Origin: Ignavibacteriota bacterium
Lineage (GTDB): Bacteria; Bacteroidota; Ignavibacteria; Ignavibacteriales; Melioribacteraceae
DNA length: 64,000 bases
Assembly: GCA_016708125.1 (NCBI GenBank)
Contig: JADJGF010000001.1
Location: 248,001 to 312,000, forward strand
Reading direction: 5' to 3'
The position numbers and the translations under genes were made by a program. The notes under the pieces were generated by a model, which saw only the letters and a list, made by a program, of their open reading frames with translations, was not told the DNA's origin and searched no databases. This document shows, piece after piece, positions 1 to 8,495 of the stretch (position 1 is the first letter of the stretch; each line of letters opens with the position of its first letter).

Positions 1-1
1 T

Positions 2-247
2 TCCGAGAAAATTATTCATCAACTTGAAATTCTAAAATCAAAATCTCTTAAATCGCAAGAAGTTAAATTTGAAGCTACAATAAGACAGCTTAAAAAAGCA
101 AAAAATAATATTTACCCAAATGATAATCTGCAAGAAAGAGAATTGGGAATTATAAATTTTATAAACAAATACGGATTTGATTTTTTCGATTGGCTATACA
201 ATGAATTGGATATTCATGAATTCAAACATCAAATTCTTGAATTGTAA
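2..247 (+). CDS. bshC: BshC (putative cysteine ligase of bacillithiol synthesis), C-terminal end
   Basis: The window opens inside a gene; the last 81 codons are readable in frame 2 and stop at 245-247. BshC is thought to add cysteine to glucosaminyl-malate, the last step of bacillithiol synthesis. The segment has a coiled-coil-like stretch followed by PNDNLQERE and a FINKYGFDFFDWL-like tail, which matches how the family ends (a proline-asparagine loop, then LQER, then a helix before the terminus). The hydrolase gene starts two bases after the stop, so the two are probably co-transcribed. Identification rests on a short tail and is not certain. Confidence 0.65.
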   Translation, partial: SEKIIHQLEILKSKSLKSQEVKFEATIRQLKKAKNNIYPNDNLQERELGIINFINKYGFDFFDWLYNELDIHEFKHQILEL

Positions 248-249
248 TA

Positions 250-912
250 ATGGATAAAAATCAATATTCACTATACTTTATTCCCGGCTTATGTTTTGAT
301 AAGAGAATTTTTGAAAATCTTAATTTAAATTCACAAAAAATTACTTATCTAAATTGGATTGAACCAAGAATAAAAGAGTCACTTTCAAATTATGTTGAAC
401 GAATAACACAACAAATTAGTAATAATGAAAATAAAATAATTTTAATCGGACATTCATTTGGCGGAATTGTTGTTCAAGAAATTTCTAAAATAATTAATGT
501 TGAAAAAGTAATTATCATTTCAAGCATAAAACTTAGTAAGGAAAAACCCTTTTCTTTATTGATGTTTAAGCACTTACCAGTTTATAAATTGTTTAATAAA
601 AAATTGGTTTTAAAAACTTTTCCTTTGTGGGCAAATCTATTTGGATATAATTCAGATAAAGGTAAAACACTTTTTATTAATATGTTAAATAACTGCACTG
701 ATAATTATTTTAGATGGGCATTTGATAAAATCGTTAATTGGGAAAATGAAAAAATAATTCACCCAAATTTATTTCATATTCACGGAACAAATGATAAAAC
801 ATTTCCAATTAAATTAATTTCAAATCCAATTATTGTTGAAGATGGAAGTCACTTTATGGTAAACTCTAAAGCAGAAGATTTAAGTAAAATTTTAAATGAA
901 TTGATTGTTTAA
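250..912 (+). CDS. alpha/beta hydrolase family protein
   Basis: A 220-residue cytoplasmic alpha/beta hydrolase without signal peptide. The nucleophile elbow is GHSFGG near residue 67, the acid is probably the Asp in HGTNDKTFP near residue 178, and the His is in GSHF near residue 198, so the triad looks complete. The oxyanion region is the FIPGLCFD stretch near the N terminus. The cap between elbow and acid is short and aromatic. ATG lies two bases after the preceding stop, suggesting coupling to bshC. Substrate cannot be read from the sequence; an esterase or C-C hydrolase role is possible. Confidence 0.75.
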   Translation: MDKNQYSLYFIPGLCFDKRIFENLNLNSQKITYLNWIEPRIKESLSNYVERITQQISNNENKIILIGHSFGGIVVQEISKIINVEKVIIISSIKLSKEKPFSLLMFKHLPVYKLFNKKLVLKTFPLWANLFGYNSDKGKTLFINMLNNCTDNYFRWAFDKIVNWENEKIIHPNLFHIHGTNDKTFPIKLISNPIIVEDGSHFMVNSKAEDLSKILNELIV

Positions 913-945
913 AAAGATACGATCTTTCTAAAAGATCGCATCTTT
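913..945. terminator. hairpin between convergent genes
   Basis: AAAGATACGATCTTT at 913-927 pairs with AAAGATCGCATCTTT at 931-945 with one G-T type mismatch and a 3-base loop. It begins directly after the hydrolase stop and lies 18 bases from the end of the opposing ettA gene. Stem ends are A/T rich on both sides, so it can act as a bidirectional terminator. Confidence 0.75.
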
Positions 946-963
946 AATTATATTCAAACGGAA

Positions 964-2646
964 TTATCTAACCAACTTTTTATATTTTATTCTTTGCGGA
1001 ATATCAGCAGCAGAACCTAATCTTTCCTTTTTATTTTCTTCATAATCTGAAAAGTTTCCTTCAAACCAAACAACTTGACTATTTCCTTCAAATGCTAAAA
1101 TGTGTGTACAGATTCTATCCAAAAACCATCTATCGTGACTAATAACAACTGAGCAGCCGGCAAAATTTAATAAGCCTTCTTCCAAAGCCCGCATTGTATT
1201 TACGTCTAAATCGTTTGTAGGTTCATCCAACAAAATTACATTTGCACCTTCTTTCAAAACTCTTGCTAAGTGAACTCTGTTTCTTTCACCTCCGGAAAGA
1301 ACTCCAACTTTTTTCTGTTGATCGCCTCCGGCAAAATTAAATTGCCCCACATAAGCGCGAGAATTCATTTCTCTGTTTCCTAATTTAATAATATCAGAGC
1401 CTTCAGAAATAATTTCCCAAACTGATTTATCACTTTTTAAAACATCTCTGCTTTGATCAACATAAGCTAGCTTAACGGTTTCGCCAATTTTAAAATTTCC
1501 CGAATCAGCATTTTCTTGTTCAATAATCATTCTAAATAAAGTTGTTTTTCCGGCACCATTAGTACCAATTACTCCAACAATTCCTCCTGGAGGAAGCGAA
1601 AAATTTAAATTTTCAAAAAGTAATTTCTCACCAAACGATTTTGAAACATTTTCTGCTTGAATTACAACATTCCCTAATCTTGGTCCGGCTGGAATATAAA
1701 TTTCAAGTTCTTTCTGGGCTTGTTCTTTTTCATCCTTCAACATATTTTCATAAGAAGTAATTCTAGCTTTGGATTTTGCTTGTCTTCCTCTTGGCGACAT
1801 TTTAATCCAATCTAATTCGCGTTGTAAAGTTTTTTGTCGTTCAGTTTCTTTTTTCTCTTCAAGCTTTAATTTATTTTGTTTTTGTTCAAGCCAAGAAGAG
1901 TAATTTCCTTTCCACGGAATTCCTTCTCCTCTATCTAACTCCAATATCCATCCGGCAACATTATCAAGAAAATATCTATCGTGAGTTACCGCAATTACAG
2001 TTCCGGGATAACGATTTAATTCAGATTCAAGCCATAATACAGTTTCGGCATCAAGATGGTTTGTTGGTTCATCCAATAGAAGAATATCGGGCTTCTTCAA
2101 TAATAATCGGCATAAAGCAACTCTTCTTTTTTCACCGCCGGAAAGTACTTTAATTGATGTTTCTCCTGGAGGGCAACCTAATGCATTCATCGCCATATCT
2201 AATCGCGAGTCTAAATCCCACGCATTCATAGAATCTAATTTATCTTGAACTTTTCCTTGCTTTTCGAGCAATTCAGTCATTTCATCTTCGGTCATTTCTT
2301 CAGCAAATTTTGCATTAATATCATCATATTGTTTCAAAGTATCTACAATTTCTTGTACTCCCTCTTCAACAATTTGTTTTACGGTTTTTGTTTCATCAAG
2401 TTGCGGTTCTTGTTCAAGCAATCCAATTGTATAGCCGGGAGAAACTGCTGTTTCTCCGTTAAATTCTTTATCAACTCCGGCAAGAATTTTTAGAAGTGAA
2501 CTTTTACCAGATCCGTTTAGACCAAGAACTCCAATTTTAGCACCGTAGAAATAAGAAAGATAAATATTTTTAAGTATAACTTTTTTATCATAATATTTAC
2601 TCACGCCAATCATTGAGTAAATTACTTTTTTATCATCAACACTCAT
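964..2646 (-). CDS. ettA: energy-dependent translational throttle protein EttA (ABC-F)
   Basis: A 560-residue ABC-F ATPase with two nucleotide-binding domains and no membrane segment; family members act on the ribosomal E site and gate translation according to the ATP/ADP ratio. First domain: Walker A GLNGSGKSS near residue 43, signature LSGGEKRRVAL near 168, Walker B LLLDEPTNHLD near 188. A charged linker with SPRGRQAKSKAR follows. Second domain: GTNGAGKTT near 361, LSGGERNRVHLAR near 448, LLDEPTNDLD near 470. Length and domain order fit EttA rather than Uup or the resistance-type ABC-F proteins. ATG is preceded by GGAG. It stands alone, separated from aroA by an inverted repeat. Confidence 0.93.
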   Translation of the reverse strand: MSVDDKKVIYSMIGVSKYYDKKVILKNIYLSYFYGAKIGVLGLNGSGKSSLLKILAGVDKEFNGETAVSPGYTIGLLEQEPQLDETKTVKQIVEEGVQEIVDTLKQYDDINAKFAEEMTEDEMTELLEKQGKVQDKLDSMNAWDLDSRLDMAMNALGCPPGETSIKVLSGGEKRRVALCRLLLKKPDILLLDEPTNHLDAETVLWLESELNRYPGTVIAVTHDRYFLDNVAGWILELDRGEGIPWKGNYSSWLEQKQNKLKLEEKKETERQKTLQRELDWIKMSPRGRQAKSKARITSYENMLKDEKEQAQKELEIYIPAGPRLGNVVIQAENVSKSFGEKLLFENLNFSLPPGGIVGVIGTNGAGKTTLFRMIIEQENADSGNFKIGETVKLAYVDQSRDVLKSDKSVWEIISEGSDIIKLGNREMNSRAYVGQFNFAGGDQQKKVGVLSGGERNRVHLARVLKEGANVILLDEPTNDLDVNTMRALEEGLLNFAGCSVVISHDRWFLDRICTHILAFEGNSQVVWFEGNFSDYEENKKERLGSAADIPQRIKYKKLVR

Positions 2647-2686
2647 TTATTCTCCGTAAAAACTTTTTCTGATTTTTTTATTTTTT

Positions 2687-2773
2687 TCTTACTCTTAATC
2701 ATAATCTTATTCTTACTCTTAATTTTATTTTAGGTTTATTACTCTCAGATTAAGATTATGATTAAGAGTAAGA
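2687..2773. repeat. 23-bp perfect inverted repeat with long loop
   Basis: Bases 2687-2709 are the exact reverse complement of 2751-2773, separated by 41 bases. The arm carries the word CTTACTCTTAATC, and a further direct copy of TCTTACTCTTAAT sits in the loop at 2711-2723. Neither strand has a T-run after the stem, so it is not a standard terminator. It occupies most of the aroA-ettA gap. Confidence 0.7.
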
Positions 2774-2788
2774 TTAAGAAGTTCATAA

Positions 2789-4069
2789 TTATAAATTACT
2801 TATACTCTTTAATTGATTTATGAAATCCGGATTTGAAACAGCTACGCAATCAAAATTATCAATCGTAAAATCTCCTTCAATTATGGATGACAAAATTGCA
2901 AACGACATTGCAATTCTATGATCTCCATAACTATCAAAAGTTGCTGTTTTATTTGTAATATTTCCGTGAACTGCAAATCCGTCTTCAAATTCATCAACTT
3001 GTAATCCCAACTTTTCCAAATTTCTGCATATTGAATTTATTCTATCACTTTCTTTTGTACGCAATTCCTTAACTTCGGAAATTTCAAAATCACCATTTGC
3101 AAAAATTCCCGCAATGGTAAGTATTGGTATTTCATCAATAATATTAGGAATTATTTCTTCATCGAATTCAACATTTGTTAATTCTGCACTTTTAATAATT
3201 AAATCACCTCTTAATTCACCGTTAAGTTCACTAATATTTTCAGCAGAAATATTTGCGCCCATTGCATCCAACACAGAAATAATTCCAGTTCGAGTTTCAT
3301 TTAATGAAACTCCCGTAATTTTTAATTCGGAATTTTTTACTAGGCTTGCCAAAACAATAAAGAAAGCTGCAGTTGAAATATCAGATGGAACTTTATACTC
3401 CGAGGCAACCGGATATTTATCTAATGAAGAATAAATTGTTTTAATATTTCCTTCTTGAATTACTTTTAAACCCAACATTTTTTCTGTGTGATCTCTTGTT
3501 TCAACATCTTCTACAACAACAGTTTCTTCATCCAAATACAAACCAGCTAACAAAATACAGCTCTTAACTTGCGCACTTGCAATTGGTAACTCATAATGAA
3601 TTGGTCTTAAATATTCTGTTGGTTTTATTATTAGCGGAAGACAATTATTATTTCCGGAAATGTTTGCACCCATTTGTCTTAGCGGAGTTATTATTCTTTT
3701 CATCGGACGCTTGGATAAAGATTCATCACCGATAATTGTAGTTGGAAATTTTTGTGCAGCCAAAATTCCGGCAATTAATCTTGTTGTTGTTCCGGAGTTT
3801 CCTAAATCAAGTTCACTTTCCGGTTCGGTCAATCCGCTGAAACCGTTGCCCCAAACAATAATTTTATCTTTTTCAATATCGAATTTGGTTCCCATATTTC
3901 TGAATGCGCTAATTGTAGAATTAACATCATCTGACATTAAGCAATTATAAATTTCCGATTCACCATCGGCAAGCGCAGAAAACATAACTGCTCTATGCGA
4001 AATTGATTTATCGCCGGGTAAAATTAAAGTACCATTAATATTTTTTATTTTTTTGAATTGCTGATTCAT
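2789..4069 (-). CDS. aroA: 3-phosphoshikimate 1-carboxyvinyltransferase (EPSP synthase)
   Basis: Makes 5-enolpyruvylshikimate-3-phosphate from shikimate-3-phosphate and PEP in the common aromatic pathway. Visible family motifs are PGDKSISHRAVMF near the N terminus, LGNSGTTTRL near residue 90, SKRPMKRI near 120, SAQVKSC near 165 and RTKESDR near 340. The length of about 426 residues is normal. I place the start at ATG 4069, which overlaps the trmH stop as ATGA; a TTG four codons upstream would also keep the frame. It ends the trmH-aroA side of the operon. Other shikimate genes are not in the window. Confidence 0.95.
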   Translation of the reverse strand: MNQQFKKIKNINGTLILPGDKSISHRAVMFSALADGESEIYNCLMSDDVNSTISAFRNMGTKFDIEKDKIIVWGNGFSGLTEPESELDLGNSGTTTRLIAGILAAQKFPTTIIGDESLSKRPMKRIITPLRQMGANISGNNNCLPLIIKPTEYLRPIHYELPIASAQVKSCILLAGLYLDEETVVVEDVETRDHTEKMLGLKVIQEGNIKTIYSSLDKYPVASEYKVPSDISTAAFFIVLASLVKNSELKITGVSLNETRTGIISVLDAMGANISAENISELNGELRGDLIIKSAELTNVEFDEEIIPNIIDEIPILTIAGIFANGDFEISEVKELRTKESDRINSICRNLEKLGLQVDEFEDGFAVHGNITNKTATFDSYGDHRIAMSFAILSSIIEGDFTIDNFDCVAVSNPDFINQLKSISNL

Positions 4070-4656
4070 TTGTTGCACCAAACATTAATTAAATTTTCTA
4101 ACTGGTTATTTGTAAGTTCACTTTTTTCATACATTTTTTTATTTGTTCTCTGTCTTTGAGCTTCATATAAAATTACAGCCGCTGCAACAGATACATTTAA
4201 ACTTTGAATCATTCCGTGCATTGGAATATAAATTTTTTTATCAACTAACTTTGCAATTTCATCCGAAATTCCACGATGTTCATTTCCCATAATTATCGCA
4301 ACTTTATTTGTGAAATCAACCTCATAAATACTTTCGGCATTTTCAGATAAAATACTTCCGTAAATTTCAAAACCATCCGATTTCAATTTATTTATACAAT
4401 CTTCAACTGAATCATATCTATTTTGCTCTATCCATTTTTTTGAAGAAGCAGAAGTTATTTTACTAATTTTGGGAAATGTTTCAAATGTATAAATTAGATC
4501 AACTTCCGGAATTCCAACAGCATCACAAGTTCTAAATATTGCACTAACATTATGCGGATCATGAATATTTTCAAGAACAACTCGTAAGGAAAATTGCCTT
4601 TCCGTTAAAACTTTTTCAATTTTTTTTAATCTCTTTTCTGTTTTGAATTCTTTCAC
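4066..4656 (-). CDS. trmH: tRNA (guanosine-2'-O)-methyltransferase, TrmH-like SPOUT enzyme
   Basis: A 196-residue SPOUT-class methyltransferase. TrmH methylates the ribose of G18 in the tRNA D-loop. The N-terminal part has NIHDPHNVSAIFRTCDAVG (motif 1, catalytic Arg), then IIMGNEHRGIS near residue 140 (motif 2) and IPMHGMIQSLNVSVAAAV near 162 (motif 3), which together form the AdoMet knot. The short N-terminal extension and size fit TrmH better than TrmL or RlmB. The start is GTG overlapping the previous stop (GTGA), and its own stop overlaps the aroA ATG, so translation is probably coupled throughout. Confidence 0.88.
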   Translation of the reverse strand: MKEFKTEKRLKKIEKVLTERQFSLRVVLENIHDPHNVSAIFRTCDAVGIPEVDLIYTFETFPKISKITSASSKKWIEQNRYDSVEDCINKLKSDGFEIYGSILSENAESIYEVDFTNKVAIIMGNEHRGISDEIAKLVDKKIYIPMHGMIQSLNVSVAAAVILYEAQRQRTNKKMYEKSELTNNQLENLINVWCNK

Positions 4657-4886
4657 GGAAGGTCTTTATTAAAAACTAATTTGTAAACTGTTTTGAATTT
4701 ATTTCCACGAGCTTTATCAATATTAATTTTAGAATCTGAATCAAGATTTAAGTAGTATTTTAAAAGTTCAATTGATTTTTCAATAACTTCATCTTCTTGA
4801 TGCGCCCAACATTCACATCCTTTTATTGAAGGAATTTCAGCGGTAAAACCATCATCAGATTTAATTGTAACTAAATCTAAAACCAC
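4653..4886 (-). CDS. small HicB-like / DUF1902-like protein, orphan
   Basis: A 77-residue acidic protein with the start of a partial RNase-H-like fold: a beta-rich segment with GFTAEIPSIKGCECWAHQEDE followed by an amphipathic helix, the same layout as HicB antitoxins (a strand, an IPxLxGC turn, then a helix with Glu). No HicA-like toxin lies next to it and there is no DNA-binding tail. The GTG start shares one base with the deoC stop and its stop overlaps trmH, so it is embedded in a housekeeping operon. A role as antitoxin is therefore doubtful; it may be a stand-alone domain of unknown function. Confidence 0.55.
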   Translation of the reverse strand: MVLDLVTIKSDDGFTAEIPSIKGCECWAHQEDEVIEKSIELLKYYLNLDSDSKINIDKARGNKFKTVYKLVFNKDLP

Positions 4887-5755
4887 TAATATTCTTCTGA
4901 TTTAGATTTATCACCGGAAACAATTTTTACACTTGCGCTTGCACCAATTCTATCGGCGCCGCTTTTAATCATTAATTCTGCATCTTCTAAAGTTCTAACT
5001 CCGCCGGAAGCTTTTACTCCAACTGAAGAACCTACAACAAATCTCATTAGCGCAATATCTCCGGCAGTTGCGCCGCCTTTGCTAAATCCCGTTGAAGTTT
5101 TAACAAAATCTGCTTTTGCTTGTTTACTAATTATACAAGCTTTCACTTTTTCTTCATCAGTTAAAAGTGCGGTTTCAAATATAACTTTACAAACTGCATT
5201 TTTTCTTTTTACAGAAAGCACAACTTGATTTATATCATTAAAAACATATTCATAATCACCGGCTTTTAATTTGCCGATATTAATTACCATATCAATTTCT
5301 TCTGCACCGTTATTTAATGCTTCTTCGGCTTCAGCTCTCTTTGTCAAAGTTGTTGTAGCTCCAAGTGGAAATCCGATAACCGTACAAACTTTTACTTGAG
5401 TTCCGAATAATAATTTACTACAAAGTGGAACATAACTTGGGTTTATACAAACGCTTGCGAAATTATATGTTTTTGCTTCTTCGCAAAGAGTTGTAATTTC
5501 TTGAGGAGTAGCTTCCGGCTTAAGCATTGTGTGATCAATCATTCGTGCTAAAGAAATATCTTTTAGTTCCGTTCCAATTCCTTTACCGGCAGAAATTCTT
5601 TCAGCACCATTTTCAACAATTTTATTTATTGCTGTTGGCTGATCAACAATATTTCTTTCCCAACCTTTGCAAGTATCTCCAACACAATAAAAATCGTGTA
5701 GAGCTTTTTCTGTAAATACTTGATTTACAATTTTATCAATAATATTTTCTTTCAT
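4886..5755 (-). CDS. deoC: deoxyribose-phosphate aldolase with N-terminal extension
   Basis: A 289-residue class I aldolase cleaving 2-deoxyribose-5-phosphate to acetaldehyde and glyceraldehyde-3-phosphate. The TIM barrel begins near residue 68 with ARMIDHTMLKPEAT; EEIDMVINIG holds the conserved Asp, VKTSTGFSKGGAT the Schiff-base Lys and VKASGGVR the second Lys. About 65 residues precede the usual start. They open with an amphipathic stretch (ENIIDKIVNQVFTEKAL), then CVGDTCKGW with a Cys pair and a GAERISAGKG segment. Such an extension could be a targeting or binding module; shell proteins are encoded about 12 kb away. Six bases separate it from folD. Confidence 0.93.
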   Translation of the reverse strand: MKENIIDKIVNQVFTEKALHDFYCVGDTCKGWERNIVDQPTAINKIVENGAERISAGKGIGTELKDISLARMIDHTMLKPEATPQEITTLCEEAKTYNFASVCINPSYVPLCSKLLFGTQVKVCTVIGFPLGATTTLTKRAEAEEALNNGAEEIDMVINIGKLKAGDYEYVFNDINQVVLSVKRKNAVCKVIFETALLTDEEKVKACIISKQAKADFVKTSTGFSKGGATAGDIALMRFVVGSSVGVKASGGVRTLEDAELMIKSGADRIGASASVKIVSGDKSKSEEY

Positions 5756-5761
5756 AAAATA

Positions 5762-6646
5762 CTAATTTGAATTTTCCTTTAATGAATATGCTTTGAATGT
5801 ATTACTTAAAAGCATTGCAATTGTCATTGGTCCAACTCCGCCGGGAACCGGAGTTATAAAAGATGCTTTTTCAGATACTTCTGCAAAATCAACATCTCCA
5901 ACTAACCTATATCCATTTTTACTATTTTGATCTTCAATACGATTTATGCCAACATCAATTATTACAACATTTTCTTTAACCATTTCTTTTGTAATAAAAT
6001 TTGCCTTTCCAATTGCAGCAATTAAAATATCTGCTTGTTTTGTGTAAACGGAAATATCTTTTGCAGCAGAATGACAAATTGTTACAATTGAATTTGCACC
6101 ATCTTCTTTTTGTAACATTAAATTTGCAATTGGTTTTCCAACTATATTACTTCTACCAACTACAACAACATGTTTTCCCTTTGTTTCAATTCCGTATCTT
6201 TTTATTAATTCCATAATTCCAAAAGGCGTGCAAGATTTAAAAGTATCTTTTCCGATTACTAATTTTCCAACGCTGATTGGGTGAAATCCATCAACATCTT
6301 TTTGCGGATTTATGGTCTCAATAATTTTATCTTCATCAATATGTTTTGGCAACGGAAGCTGAACAAGTATTCCGTGAAAATAATCATCATTATTGTATTG
6401 TTCAATAATTTTTAATAATTCATCTTGACTAACATTTTCATCTAATTTTTCAAGTTTGGAATTCATTCCAATTTCTGCGCAAGCTTTTATTTTGCTGTTT
6501 ACATAAACTTTTGATGCCGGATTTTCACCAACTAAAATTGTAATCAAGCCGGGAACTTTTTTCCCTTTTTCTTTCAGAGAATCAATTTTCAATTTTAATT
6601 CTTCTCTAATTTCTGCAGATGTTTTTTTTCCGTCAATAATTTGCAT
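5762..6646 (-). CDS. folD: bifunctional methylenetetrahydrofolate dehydrogenase/cyclohydrolase
   Basis: FolD interconverts 5,10-methylene-, methenyl- and 10-formyl-tetrahydrofolate in the cytoplasm. Characteristic stretches are ILVGENPASKVYVNSK near residue 38 with the catalytic Lys further along the helix, QLPLPKHID near 100, the Rossmann VVVGRSNIVGKP near 163 and the C-terminal TPVPGGVGPMTIAML near 265. At 294 residues it has normal length. It is the upstream partner of deoC with a 6-base gap and follows the methyltransferase gene after 23 bases. ATG start at 6646. Confidence 0.95.
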   Translation of the reverse strand: MQIIDGKKTSAEIREELKLKIDSLKEKGKKVPGLITILVGENPASKVYVNSKIKACAEIGMNSKLEKLDENVSQDELLKIIEQYNNDDYFHGILVQLPLPKHIDEDKIIETINPQKDVDGFHPISVGKLVIGKDTFKSCTPFGIMELIKRYGIETKGKHVVVVGRSNIVGKPIANLMLQKEDGANSIVTICHSAAKDISVYTKQADILIAAIGKANFITKEMVKENVVIIDVGINRIEDQNSKNGYRLVGDVDFAEVSEKASFITPVPGGVGPMTIAMLLSNTFKAYSLKENSN

Positions 6647-6669
6647 TTTCAGTAATTACCTATTTCAAC

Positions 6670-7656
6670 TTAATCTTTTATTTCTAAATTATAATTTTCT
6701 ATTAAATAATTTTTCAATTCGGCATTTTCTAAAATTTCATTTTCAAAAGGATTAGAATTCTGCCATCCTAATTTACCAGACTTTCTAAATCTTTCCAATC
6801 TTCTAATTGCAATTTCACAATAAATTGGATCTATATCAATCGAAATTGATCTTCTGTTTAATTTTTCGGCAGCCAAAGTTGTTGTTCCGGAATGAGCAAA
6901 AAAATCAATTACCAAATCATTTTCTTTGCTCGAAACTTCAATAATTCGTTCAAAAGCTTTTAATGGTTTTTGAACGAAACATCCGTTTACATTTTCTTCG
7001 CGAAGATAAAAAACTTGCTGAATATCAATCCACACATTTCCCGCACGAATTTTATCAGATTTGCTTCTTTCAATATTTTCCGTAATGCTTCCGTTAATTT
7101 CTTTATAGTAACCTTTTACAGCTTTGGGAATATCCGTATAAACTTTTTCAATATTAAAAATCGGTTCACCTTTTACATAATATAATAATTCTTGCCGAAC
7201 CGACATCCAATTTTTTTGAGTTCCGTAACCGCGCTGATTACGCATTGTAATAAAACTTCTTGATTTGAATTCTGATTCTTTCATCATTAAAATAAATTCT
7301 GCGAAAGGTTCAAAATGATTTTTTTGATCTGCGCCGAGCCAAATATAAAGTGATGAATTTTCATCTAAAATTTTATCCGAAATATTTATCCACTTTTTAC
7401 ACCATTTTACAAAAGTTTGAGAATCCCATTTTTCAAACGCAATCATATTATACGGCGGATCATGAACGGCAAGCTGCGATTTATTATTCCCGAAAAGTTT
7501 ATAAATTGAATTTTCATCAATTGCATCTAAACAAGCAATTTTATGTTTTCCAATTGGATCTTCCCAAAATTCTCCGGTTTTTAATCTGCAAAATTTTTGG
7601 AGATAATTTTTTAAAATTGGATCTTTATCAATTCTTGGAAGCGGAAAATTTTTCAT
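6670..7656 (-). CDS. site-specific DNA methyltransferase, probably adenine-N6, orphan
   Basis: A 328-residue AdoMet-dependent DNA methyltransferase. The catalytic motif IV is HDPPYNM near residue 82 and the AdoMet motif I is DFFAHSGTT near 265, followed by SISIDIDPIYCEIAIRR, so IV precedes I as in beta-class enzymes. DPPY favours N6-adenine but does not exclude N4-cytosine. Motif I has FFAHSG in place of the usual DPFxGSG. No restriction endonuclease or specificity subunit is near. It overlaps the upstream phosphodiesterase stop by 4 bases, so it is expressed with housekeeping genes and may serve as an epigenetic or replication marker. Confidence 0.85.
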   Translation of the reverse strand: MKNFPLPRIDKDPILKNYLQKFCRLKTGEFWEDPIGKHKIACLDAIDENSIYKLFGNNKSQLAVHDPPYNMIAFEKWDSQTFVKWCKKWINISDKILDENSSLYIWLGADQKNHFEPFAEFILMMKESEFKSRSFITMRNQRGYGTQKNWMSVRQELLYYVKGEPIFNIEKVYTDIPKAVKGYYKEINGSITENIERSKSDKIRAGNVWIDIQQVFYLREENVNGCFVQKPLKAFERIIEVSSKENDLVIDFFAHSGTTTLAAEKLNRRSISIDIDPIYCEIAIRRLERFRKSGKLGWQNSNPFENEILENAELKNYLIENYNLEIKD

Positions 7657-8459
7657 TCCTTTGAAATTTTTGTTTCGAATTCTGGAATTAAAATTCTCTC
7701 AATTTCAACAGTTTTTCCGGTTTCAATATTTACTTTTGCAAAAATTCCGCATAAATGATTGTTCTCAGTTGCTGTTTGATATTTTTGTGGGGTTTGTAAA
7801 ATAAATCTGTTAATTGCAGCTTCGGTTTTCATTCCAATTACGGAATCGTACGGTCCGGTCATTCCGGAATCTGTAATATATCCCAAACCTTTTGGAAAAA
7901 TTCTTTCATCCGCTGTTTGAATATGAGTATGAGTTCCGACAAAAACACTTGCTTTTCCATCAACATGATTTGCCAAAGCCAATTTTTCTGCCGTTGCTTC
8001 AGCATGAAAATCTATAAAAATTACTTTTGTTTCTTGCGCTAATTTGCTTAAAATCCATTCTGAAGATCTAAACGGACAATCAATCGTAGCCATAAAAGTT
8101 CTACCTTGAAGATTTACAACTGCGGCTTTTCCTTTTTTTGTTTCGACAATTATATAACCGTTTCCGTAAGTTCCTTTTGGATAATTTAACGGACGAAGTG
8201 CGCGTTTTTCTGTCTTTAAATATTCTTGCGATTGATGTTTATCCCAAGTATGATTTCCGCCGGTTAAAACATTTGCACCTAAGTTGAATAAAATTTGTCC
8301 CTCAGTTTCAGTGCATCCTTTACCATCCGACGCATTTTCTGCATTAACAATAACCAAATCTGCTTTGTATTTTTTTATTAAACTTGGCAGCCACATTGTT
8401 GCAATATCCATTCCCGGTTTTCCAACAATATCGCCAATAAATAAAATATTTAAATCCAT
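7653..8459 (-). CDS. ymdB: YmdB-family metallophosphoesterase (2',3'-cyclic nucleotide phosphodiesterase)
   Basis: A cytoplasmic metallophosphoesterase of the YmdB/TIGR00282 type. Metal-binding motifs are FIGDIVGKPG at the N terminus, VNAENASDGKG near residue 40, GGNHTWD near 68 and VGTHTHIQTADER near 170, with DFHAEATAEK between. The family hydrolyses cyclic nucleotides and in Bacillus affects biofilm and sporulation decisions. I place the start at ATG 8459, preceded by GGAG; a TTG three codons earlier is in frame but would swallow that site. The stop overlaps the methyltransferase ATG. Confidence 0.88.
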   Translation of the reverse strand: MDLNILFIGDIVGKPGMDIATMWLPSLIKKYKADLVIVNAENASDGKGCTETEGQILFNLGANVLTGGNHTWDKHQSQEYLKTEKRALRPLNYPKGTYGNGYIIVETKKGKAAVVNLQGRTFMATIDCPFRSSEWILSKLAQETKVIFIDFHAEATAEKLALANHVDGKASVFVGTHTHIQTADERIFPKGLGYITDSGMTGPYDSVIGMKTEAAINRFILQTPQKYQTATENNHLCGIFAKVNIETGKTVEIERILIPEFETKISKE

Positions 8460-8495
8460 AATCTCCAACTTATATAAAGTAACATTTTTTCCAAA

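Noticed and set aside
2687..2773. Reading the long inverted repeat as an intrinsic terminator
   Set aside because: The stem is followed by mixed sequence or A's on both strands, not by a T-run.
4653..4886. A complete HicAB toxin-antitoxin pair
   Set aside because: No HicA-like gene was seen on either side; the adjacent genes are deoC and trmH.
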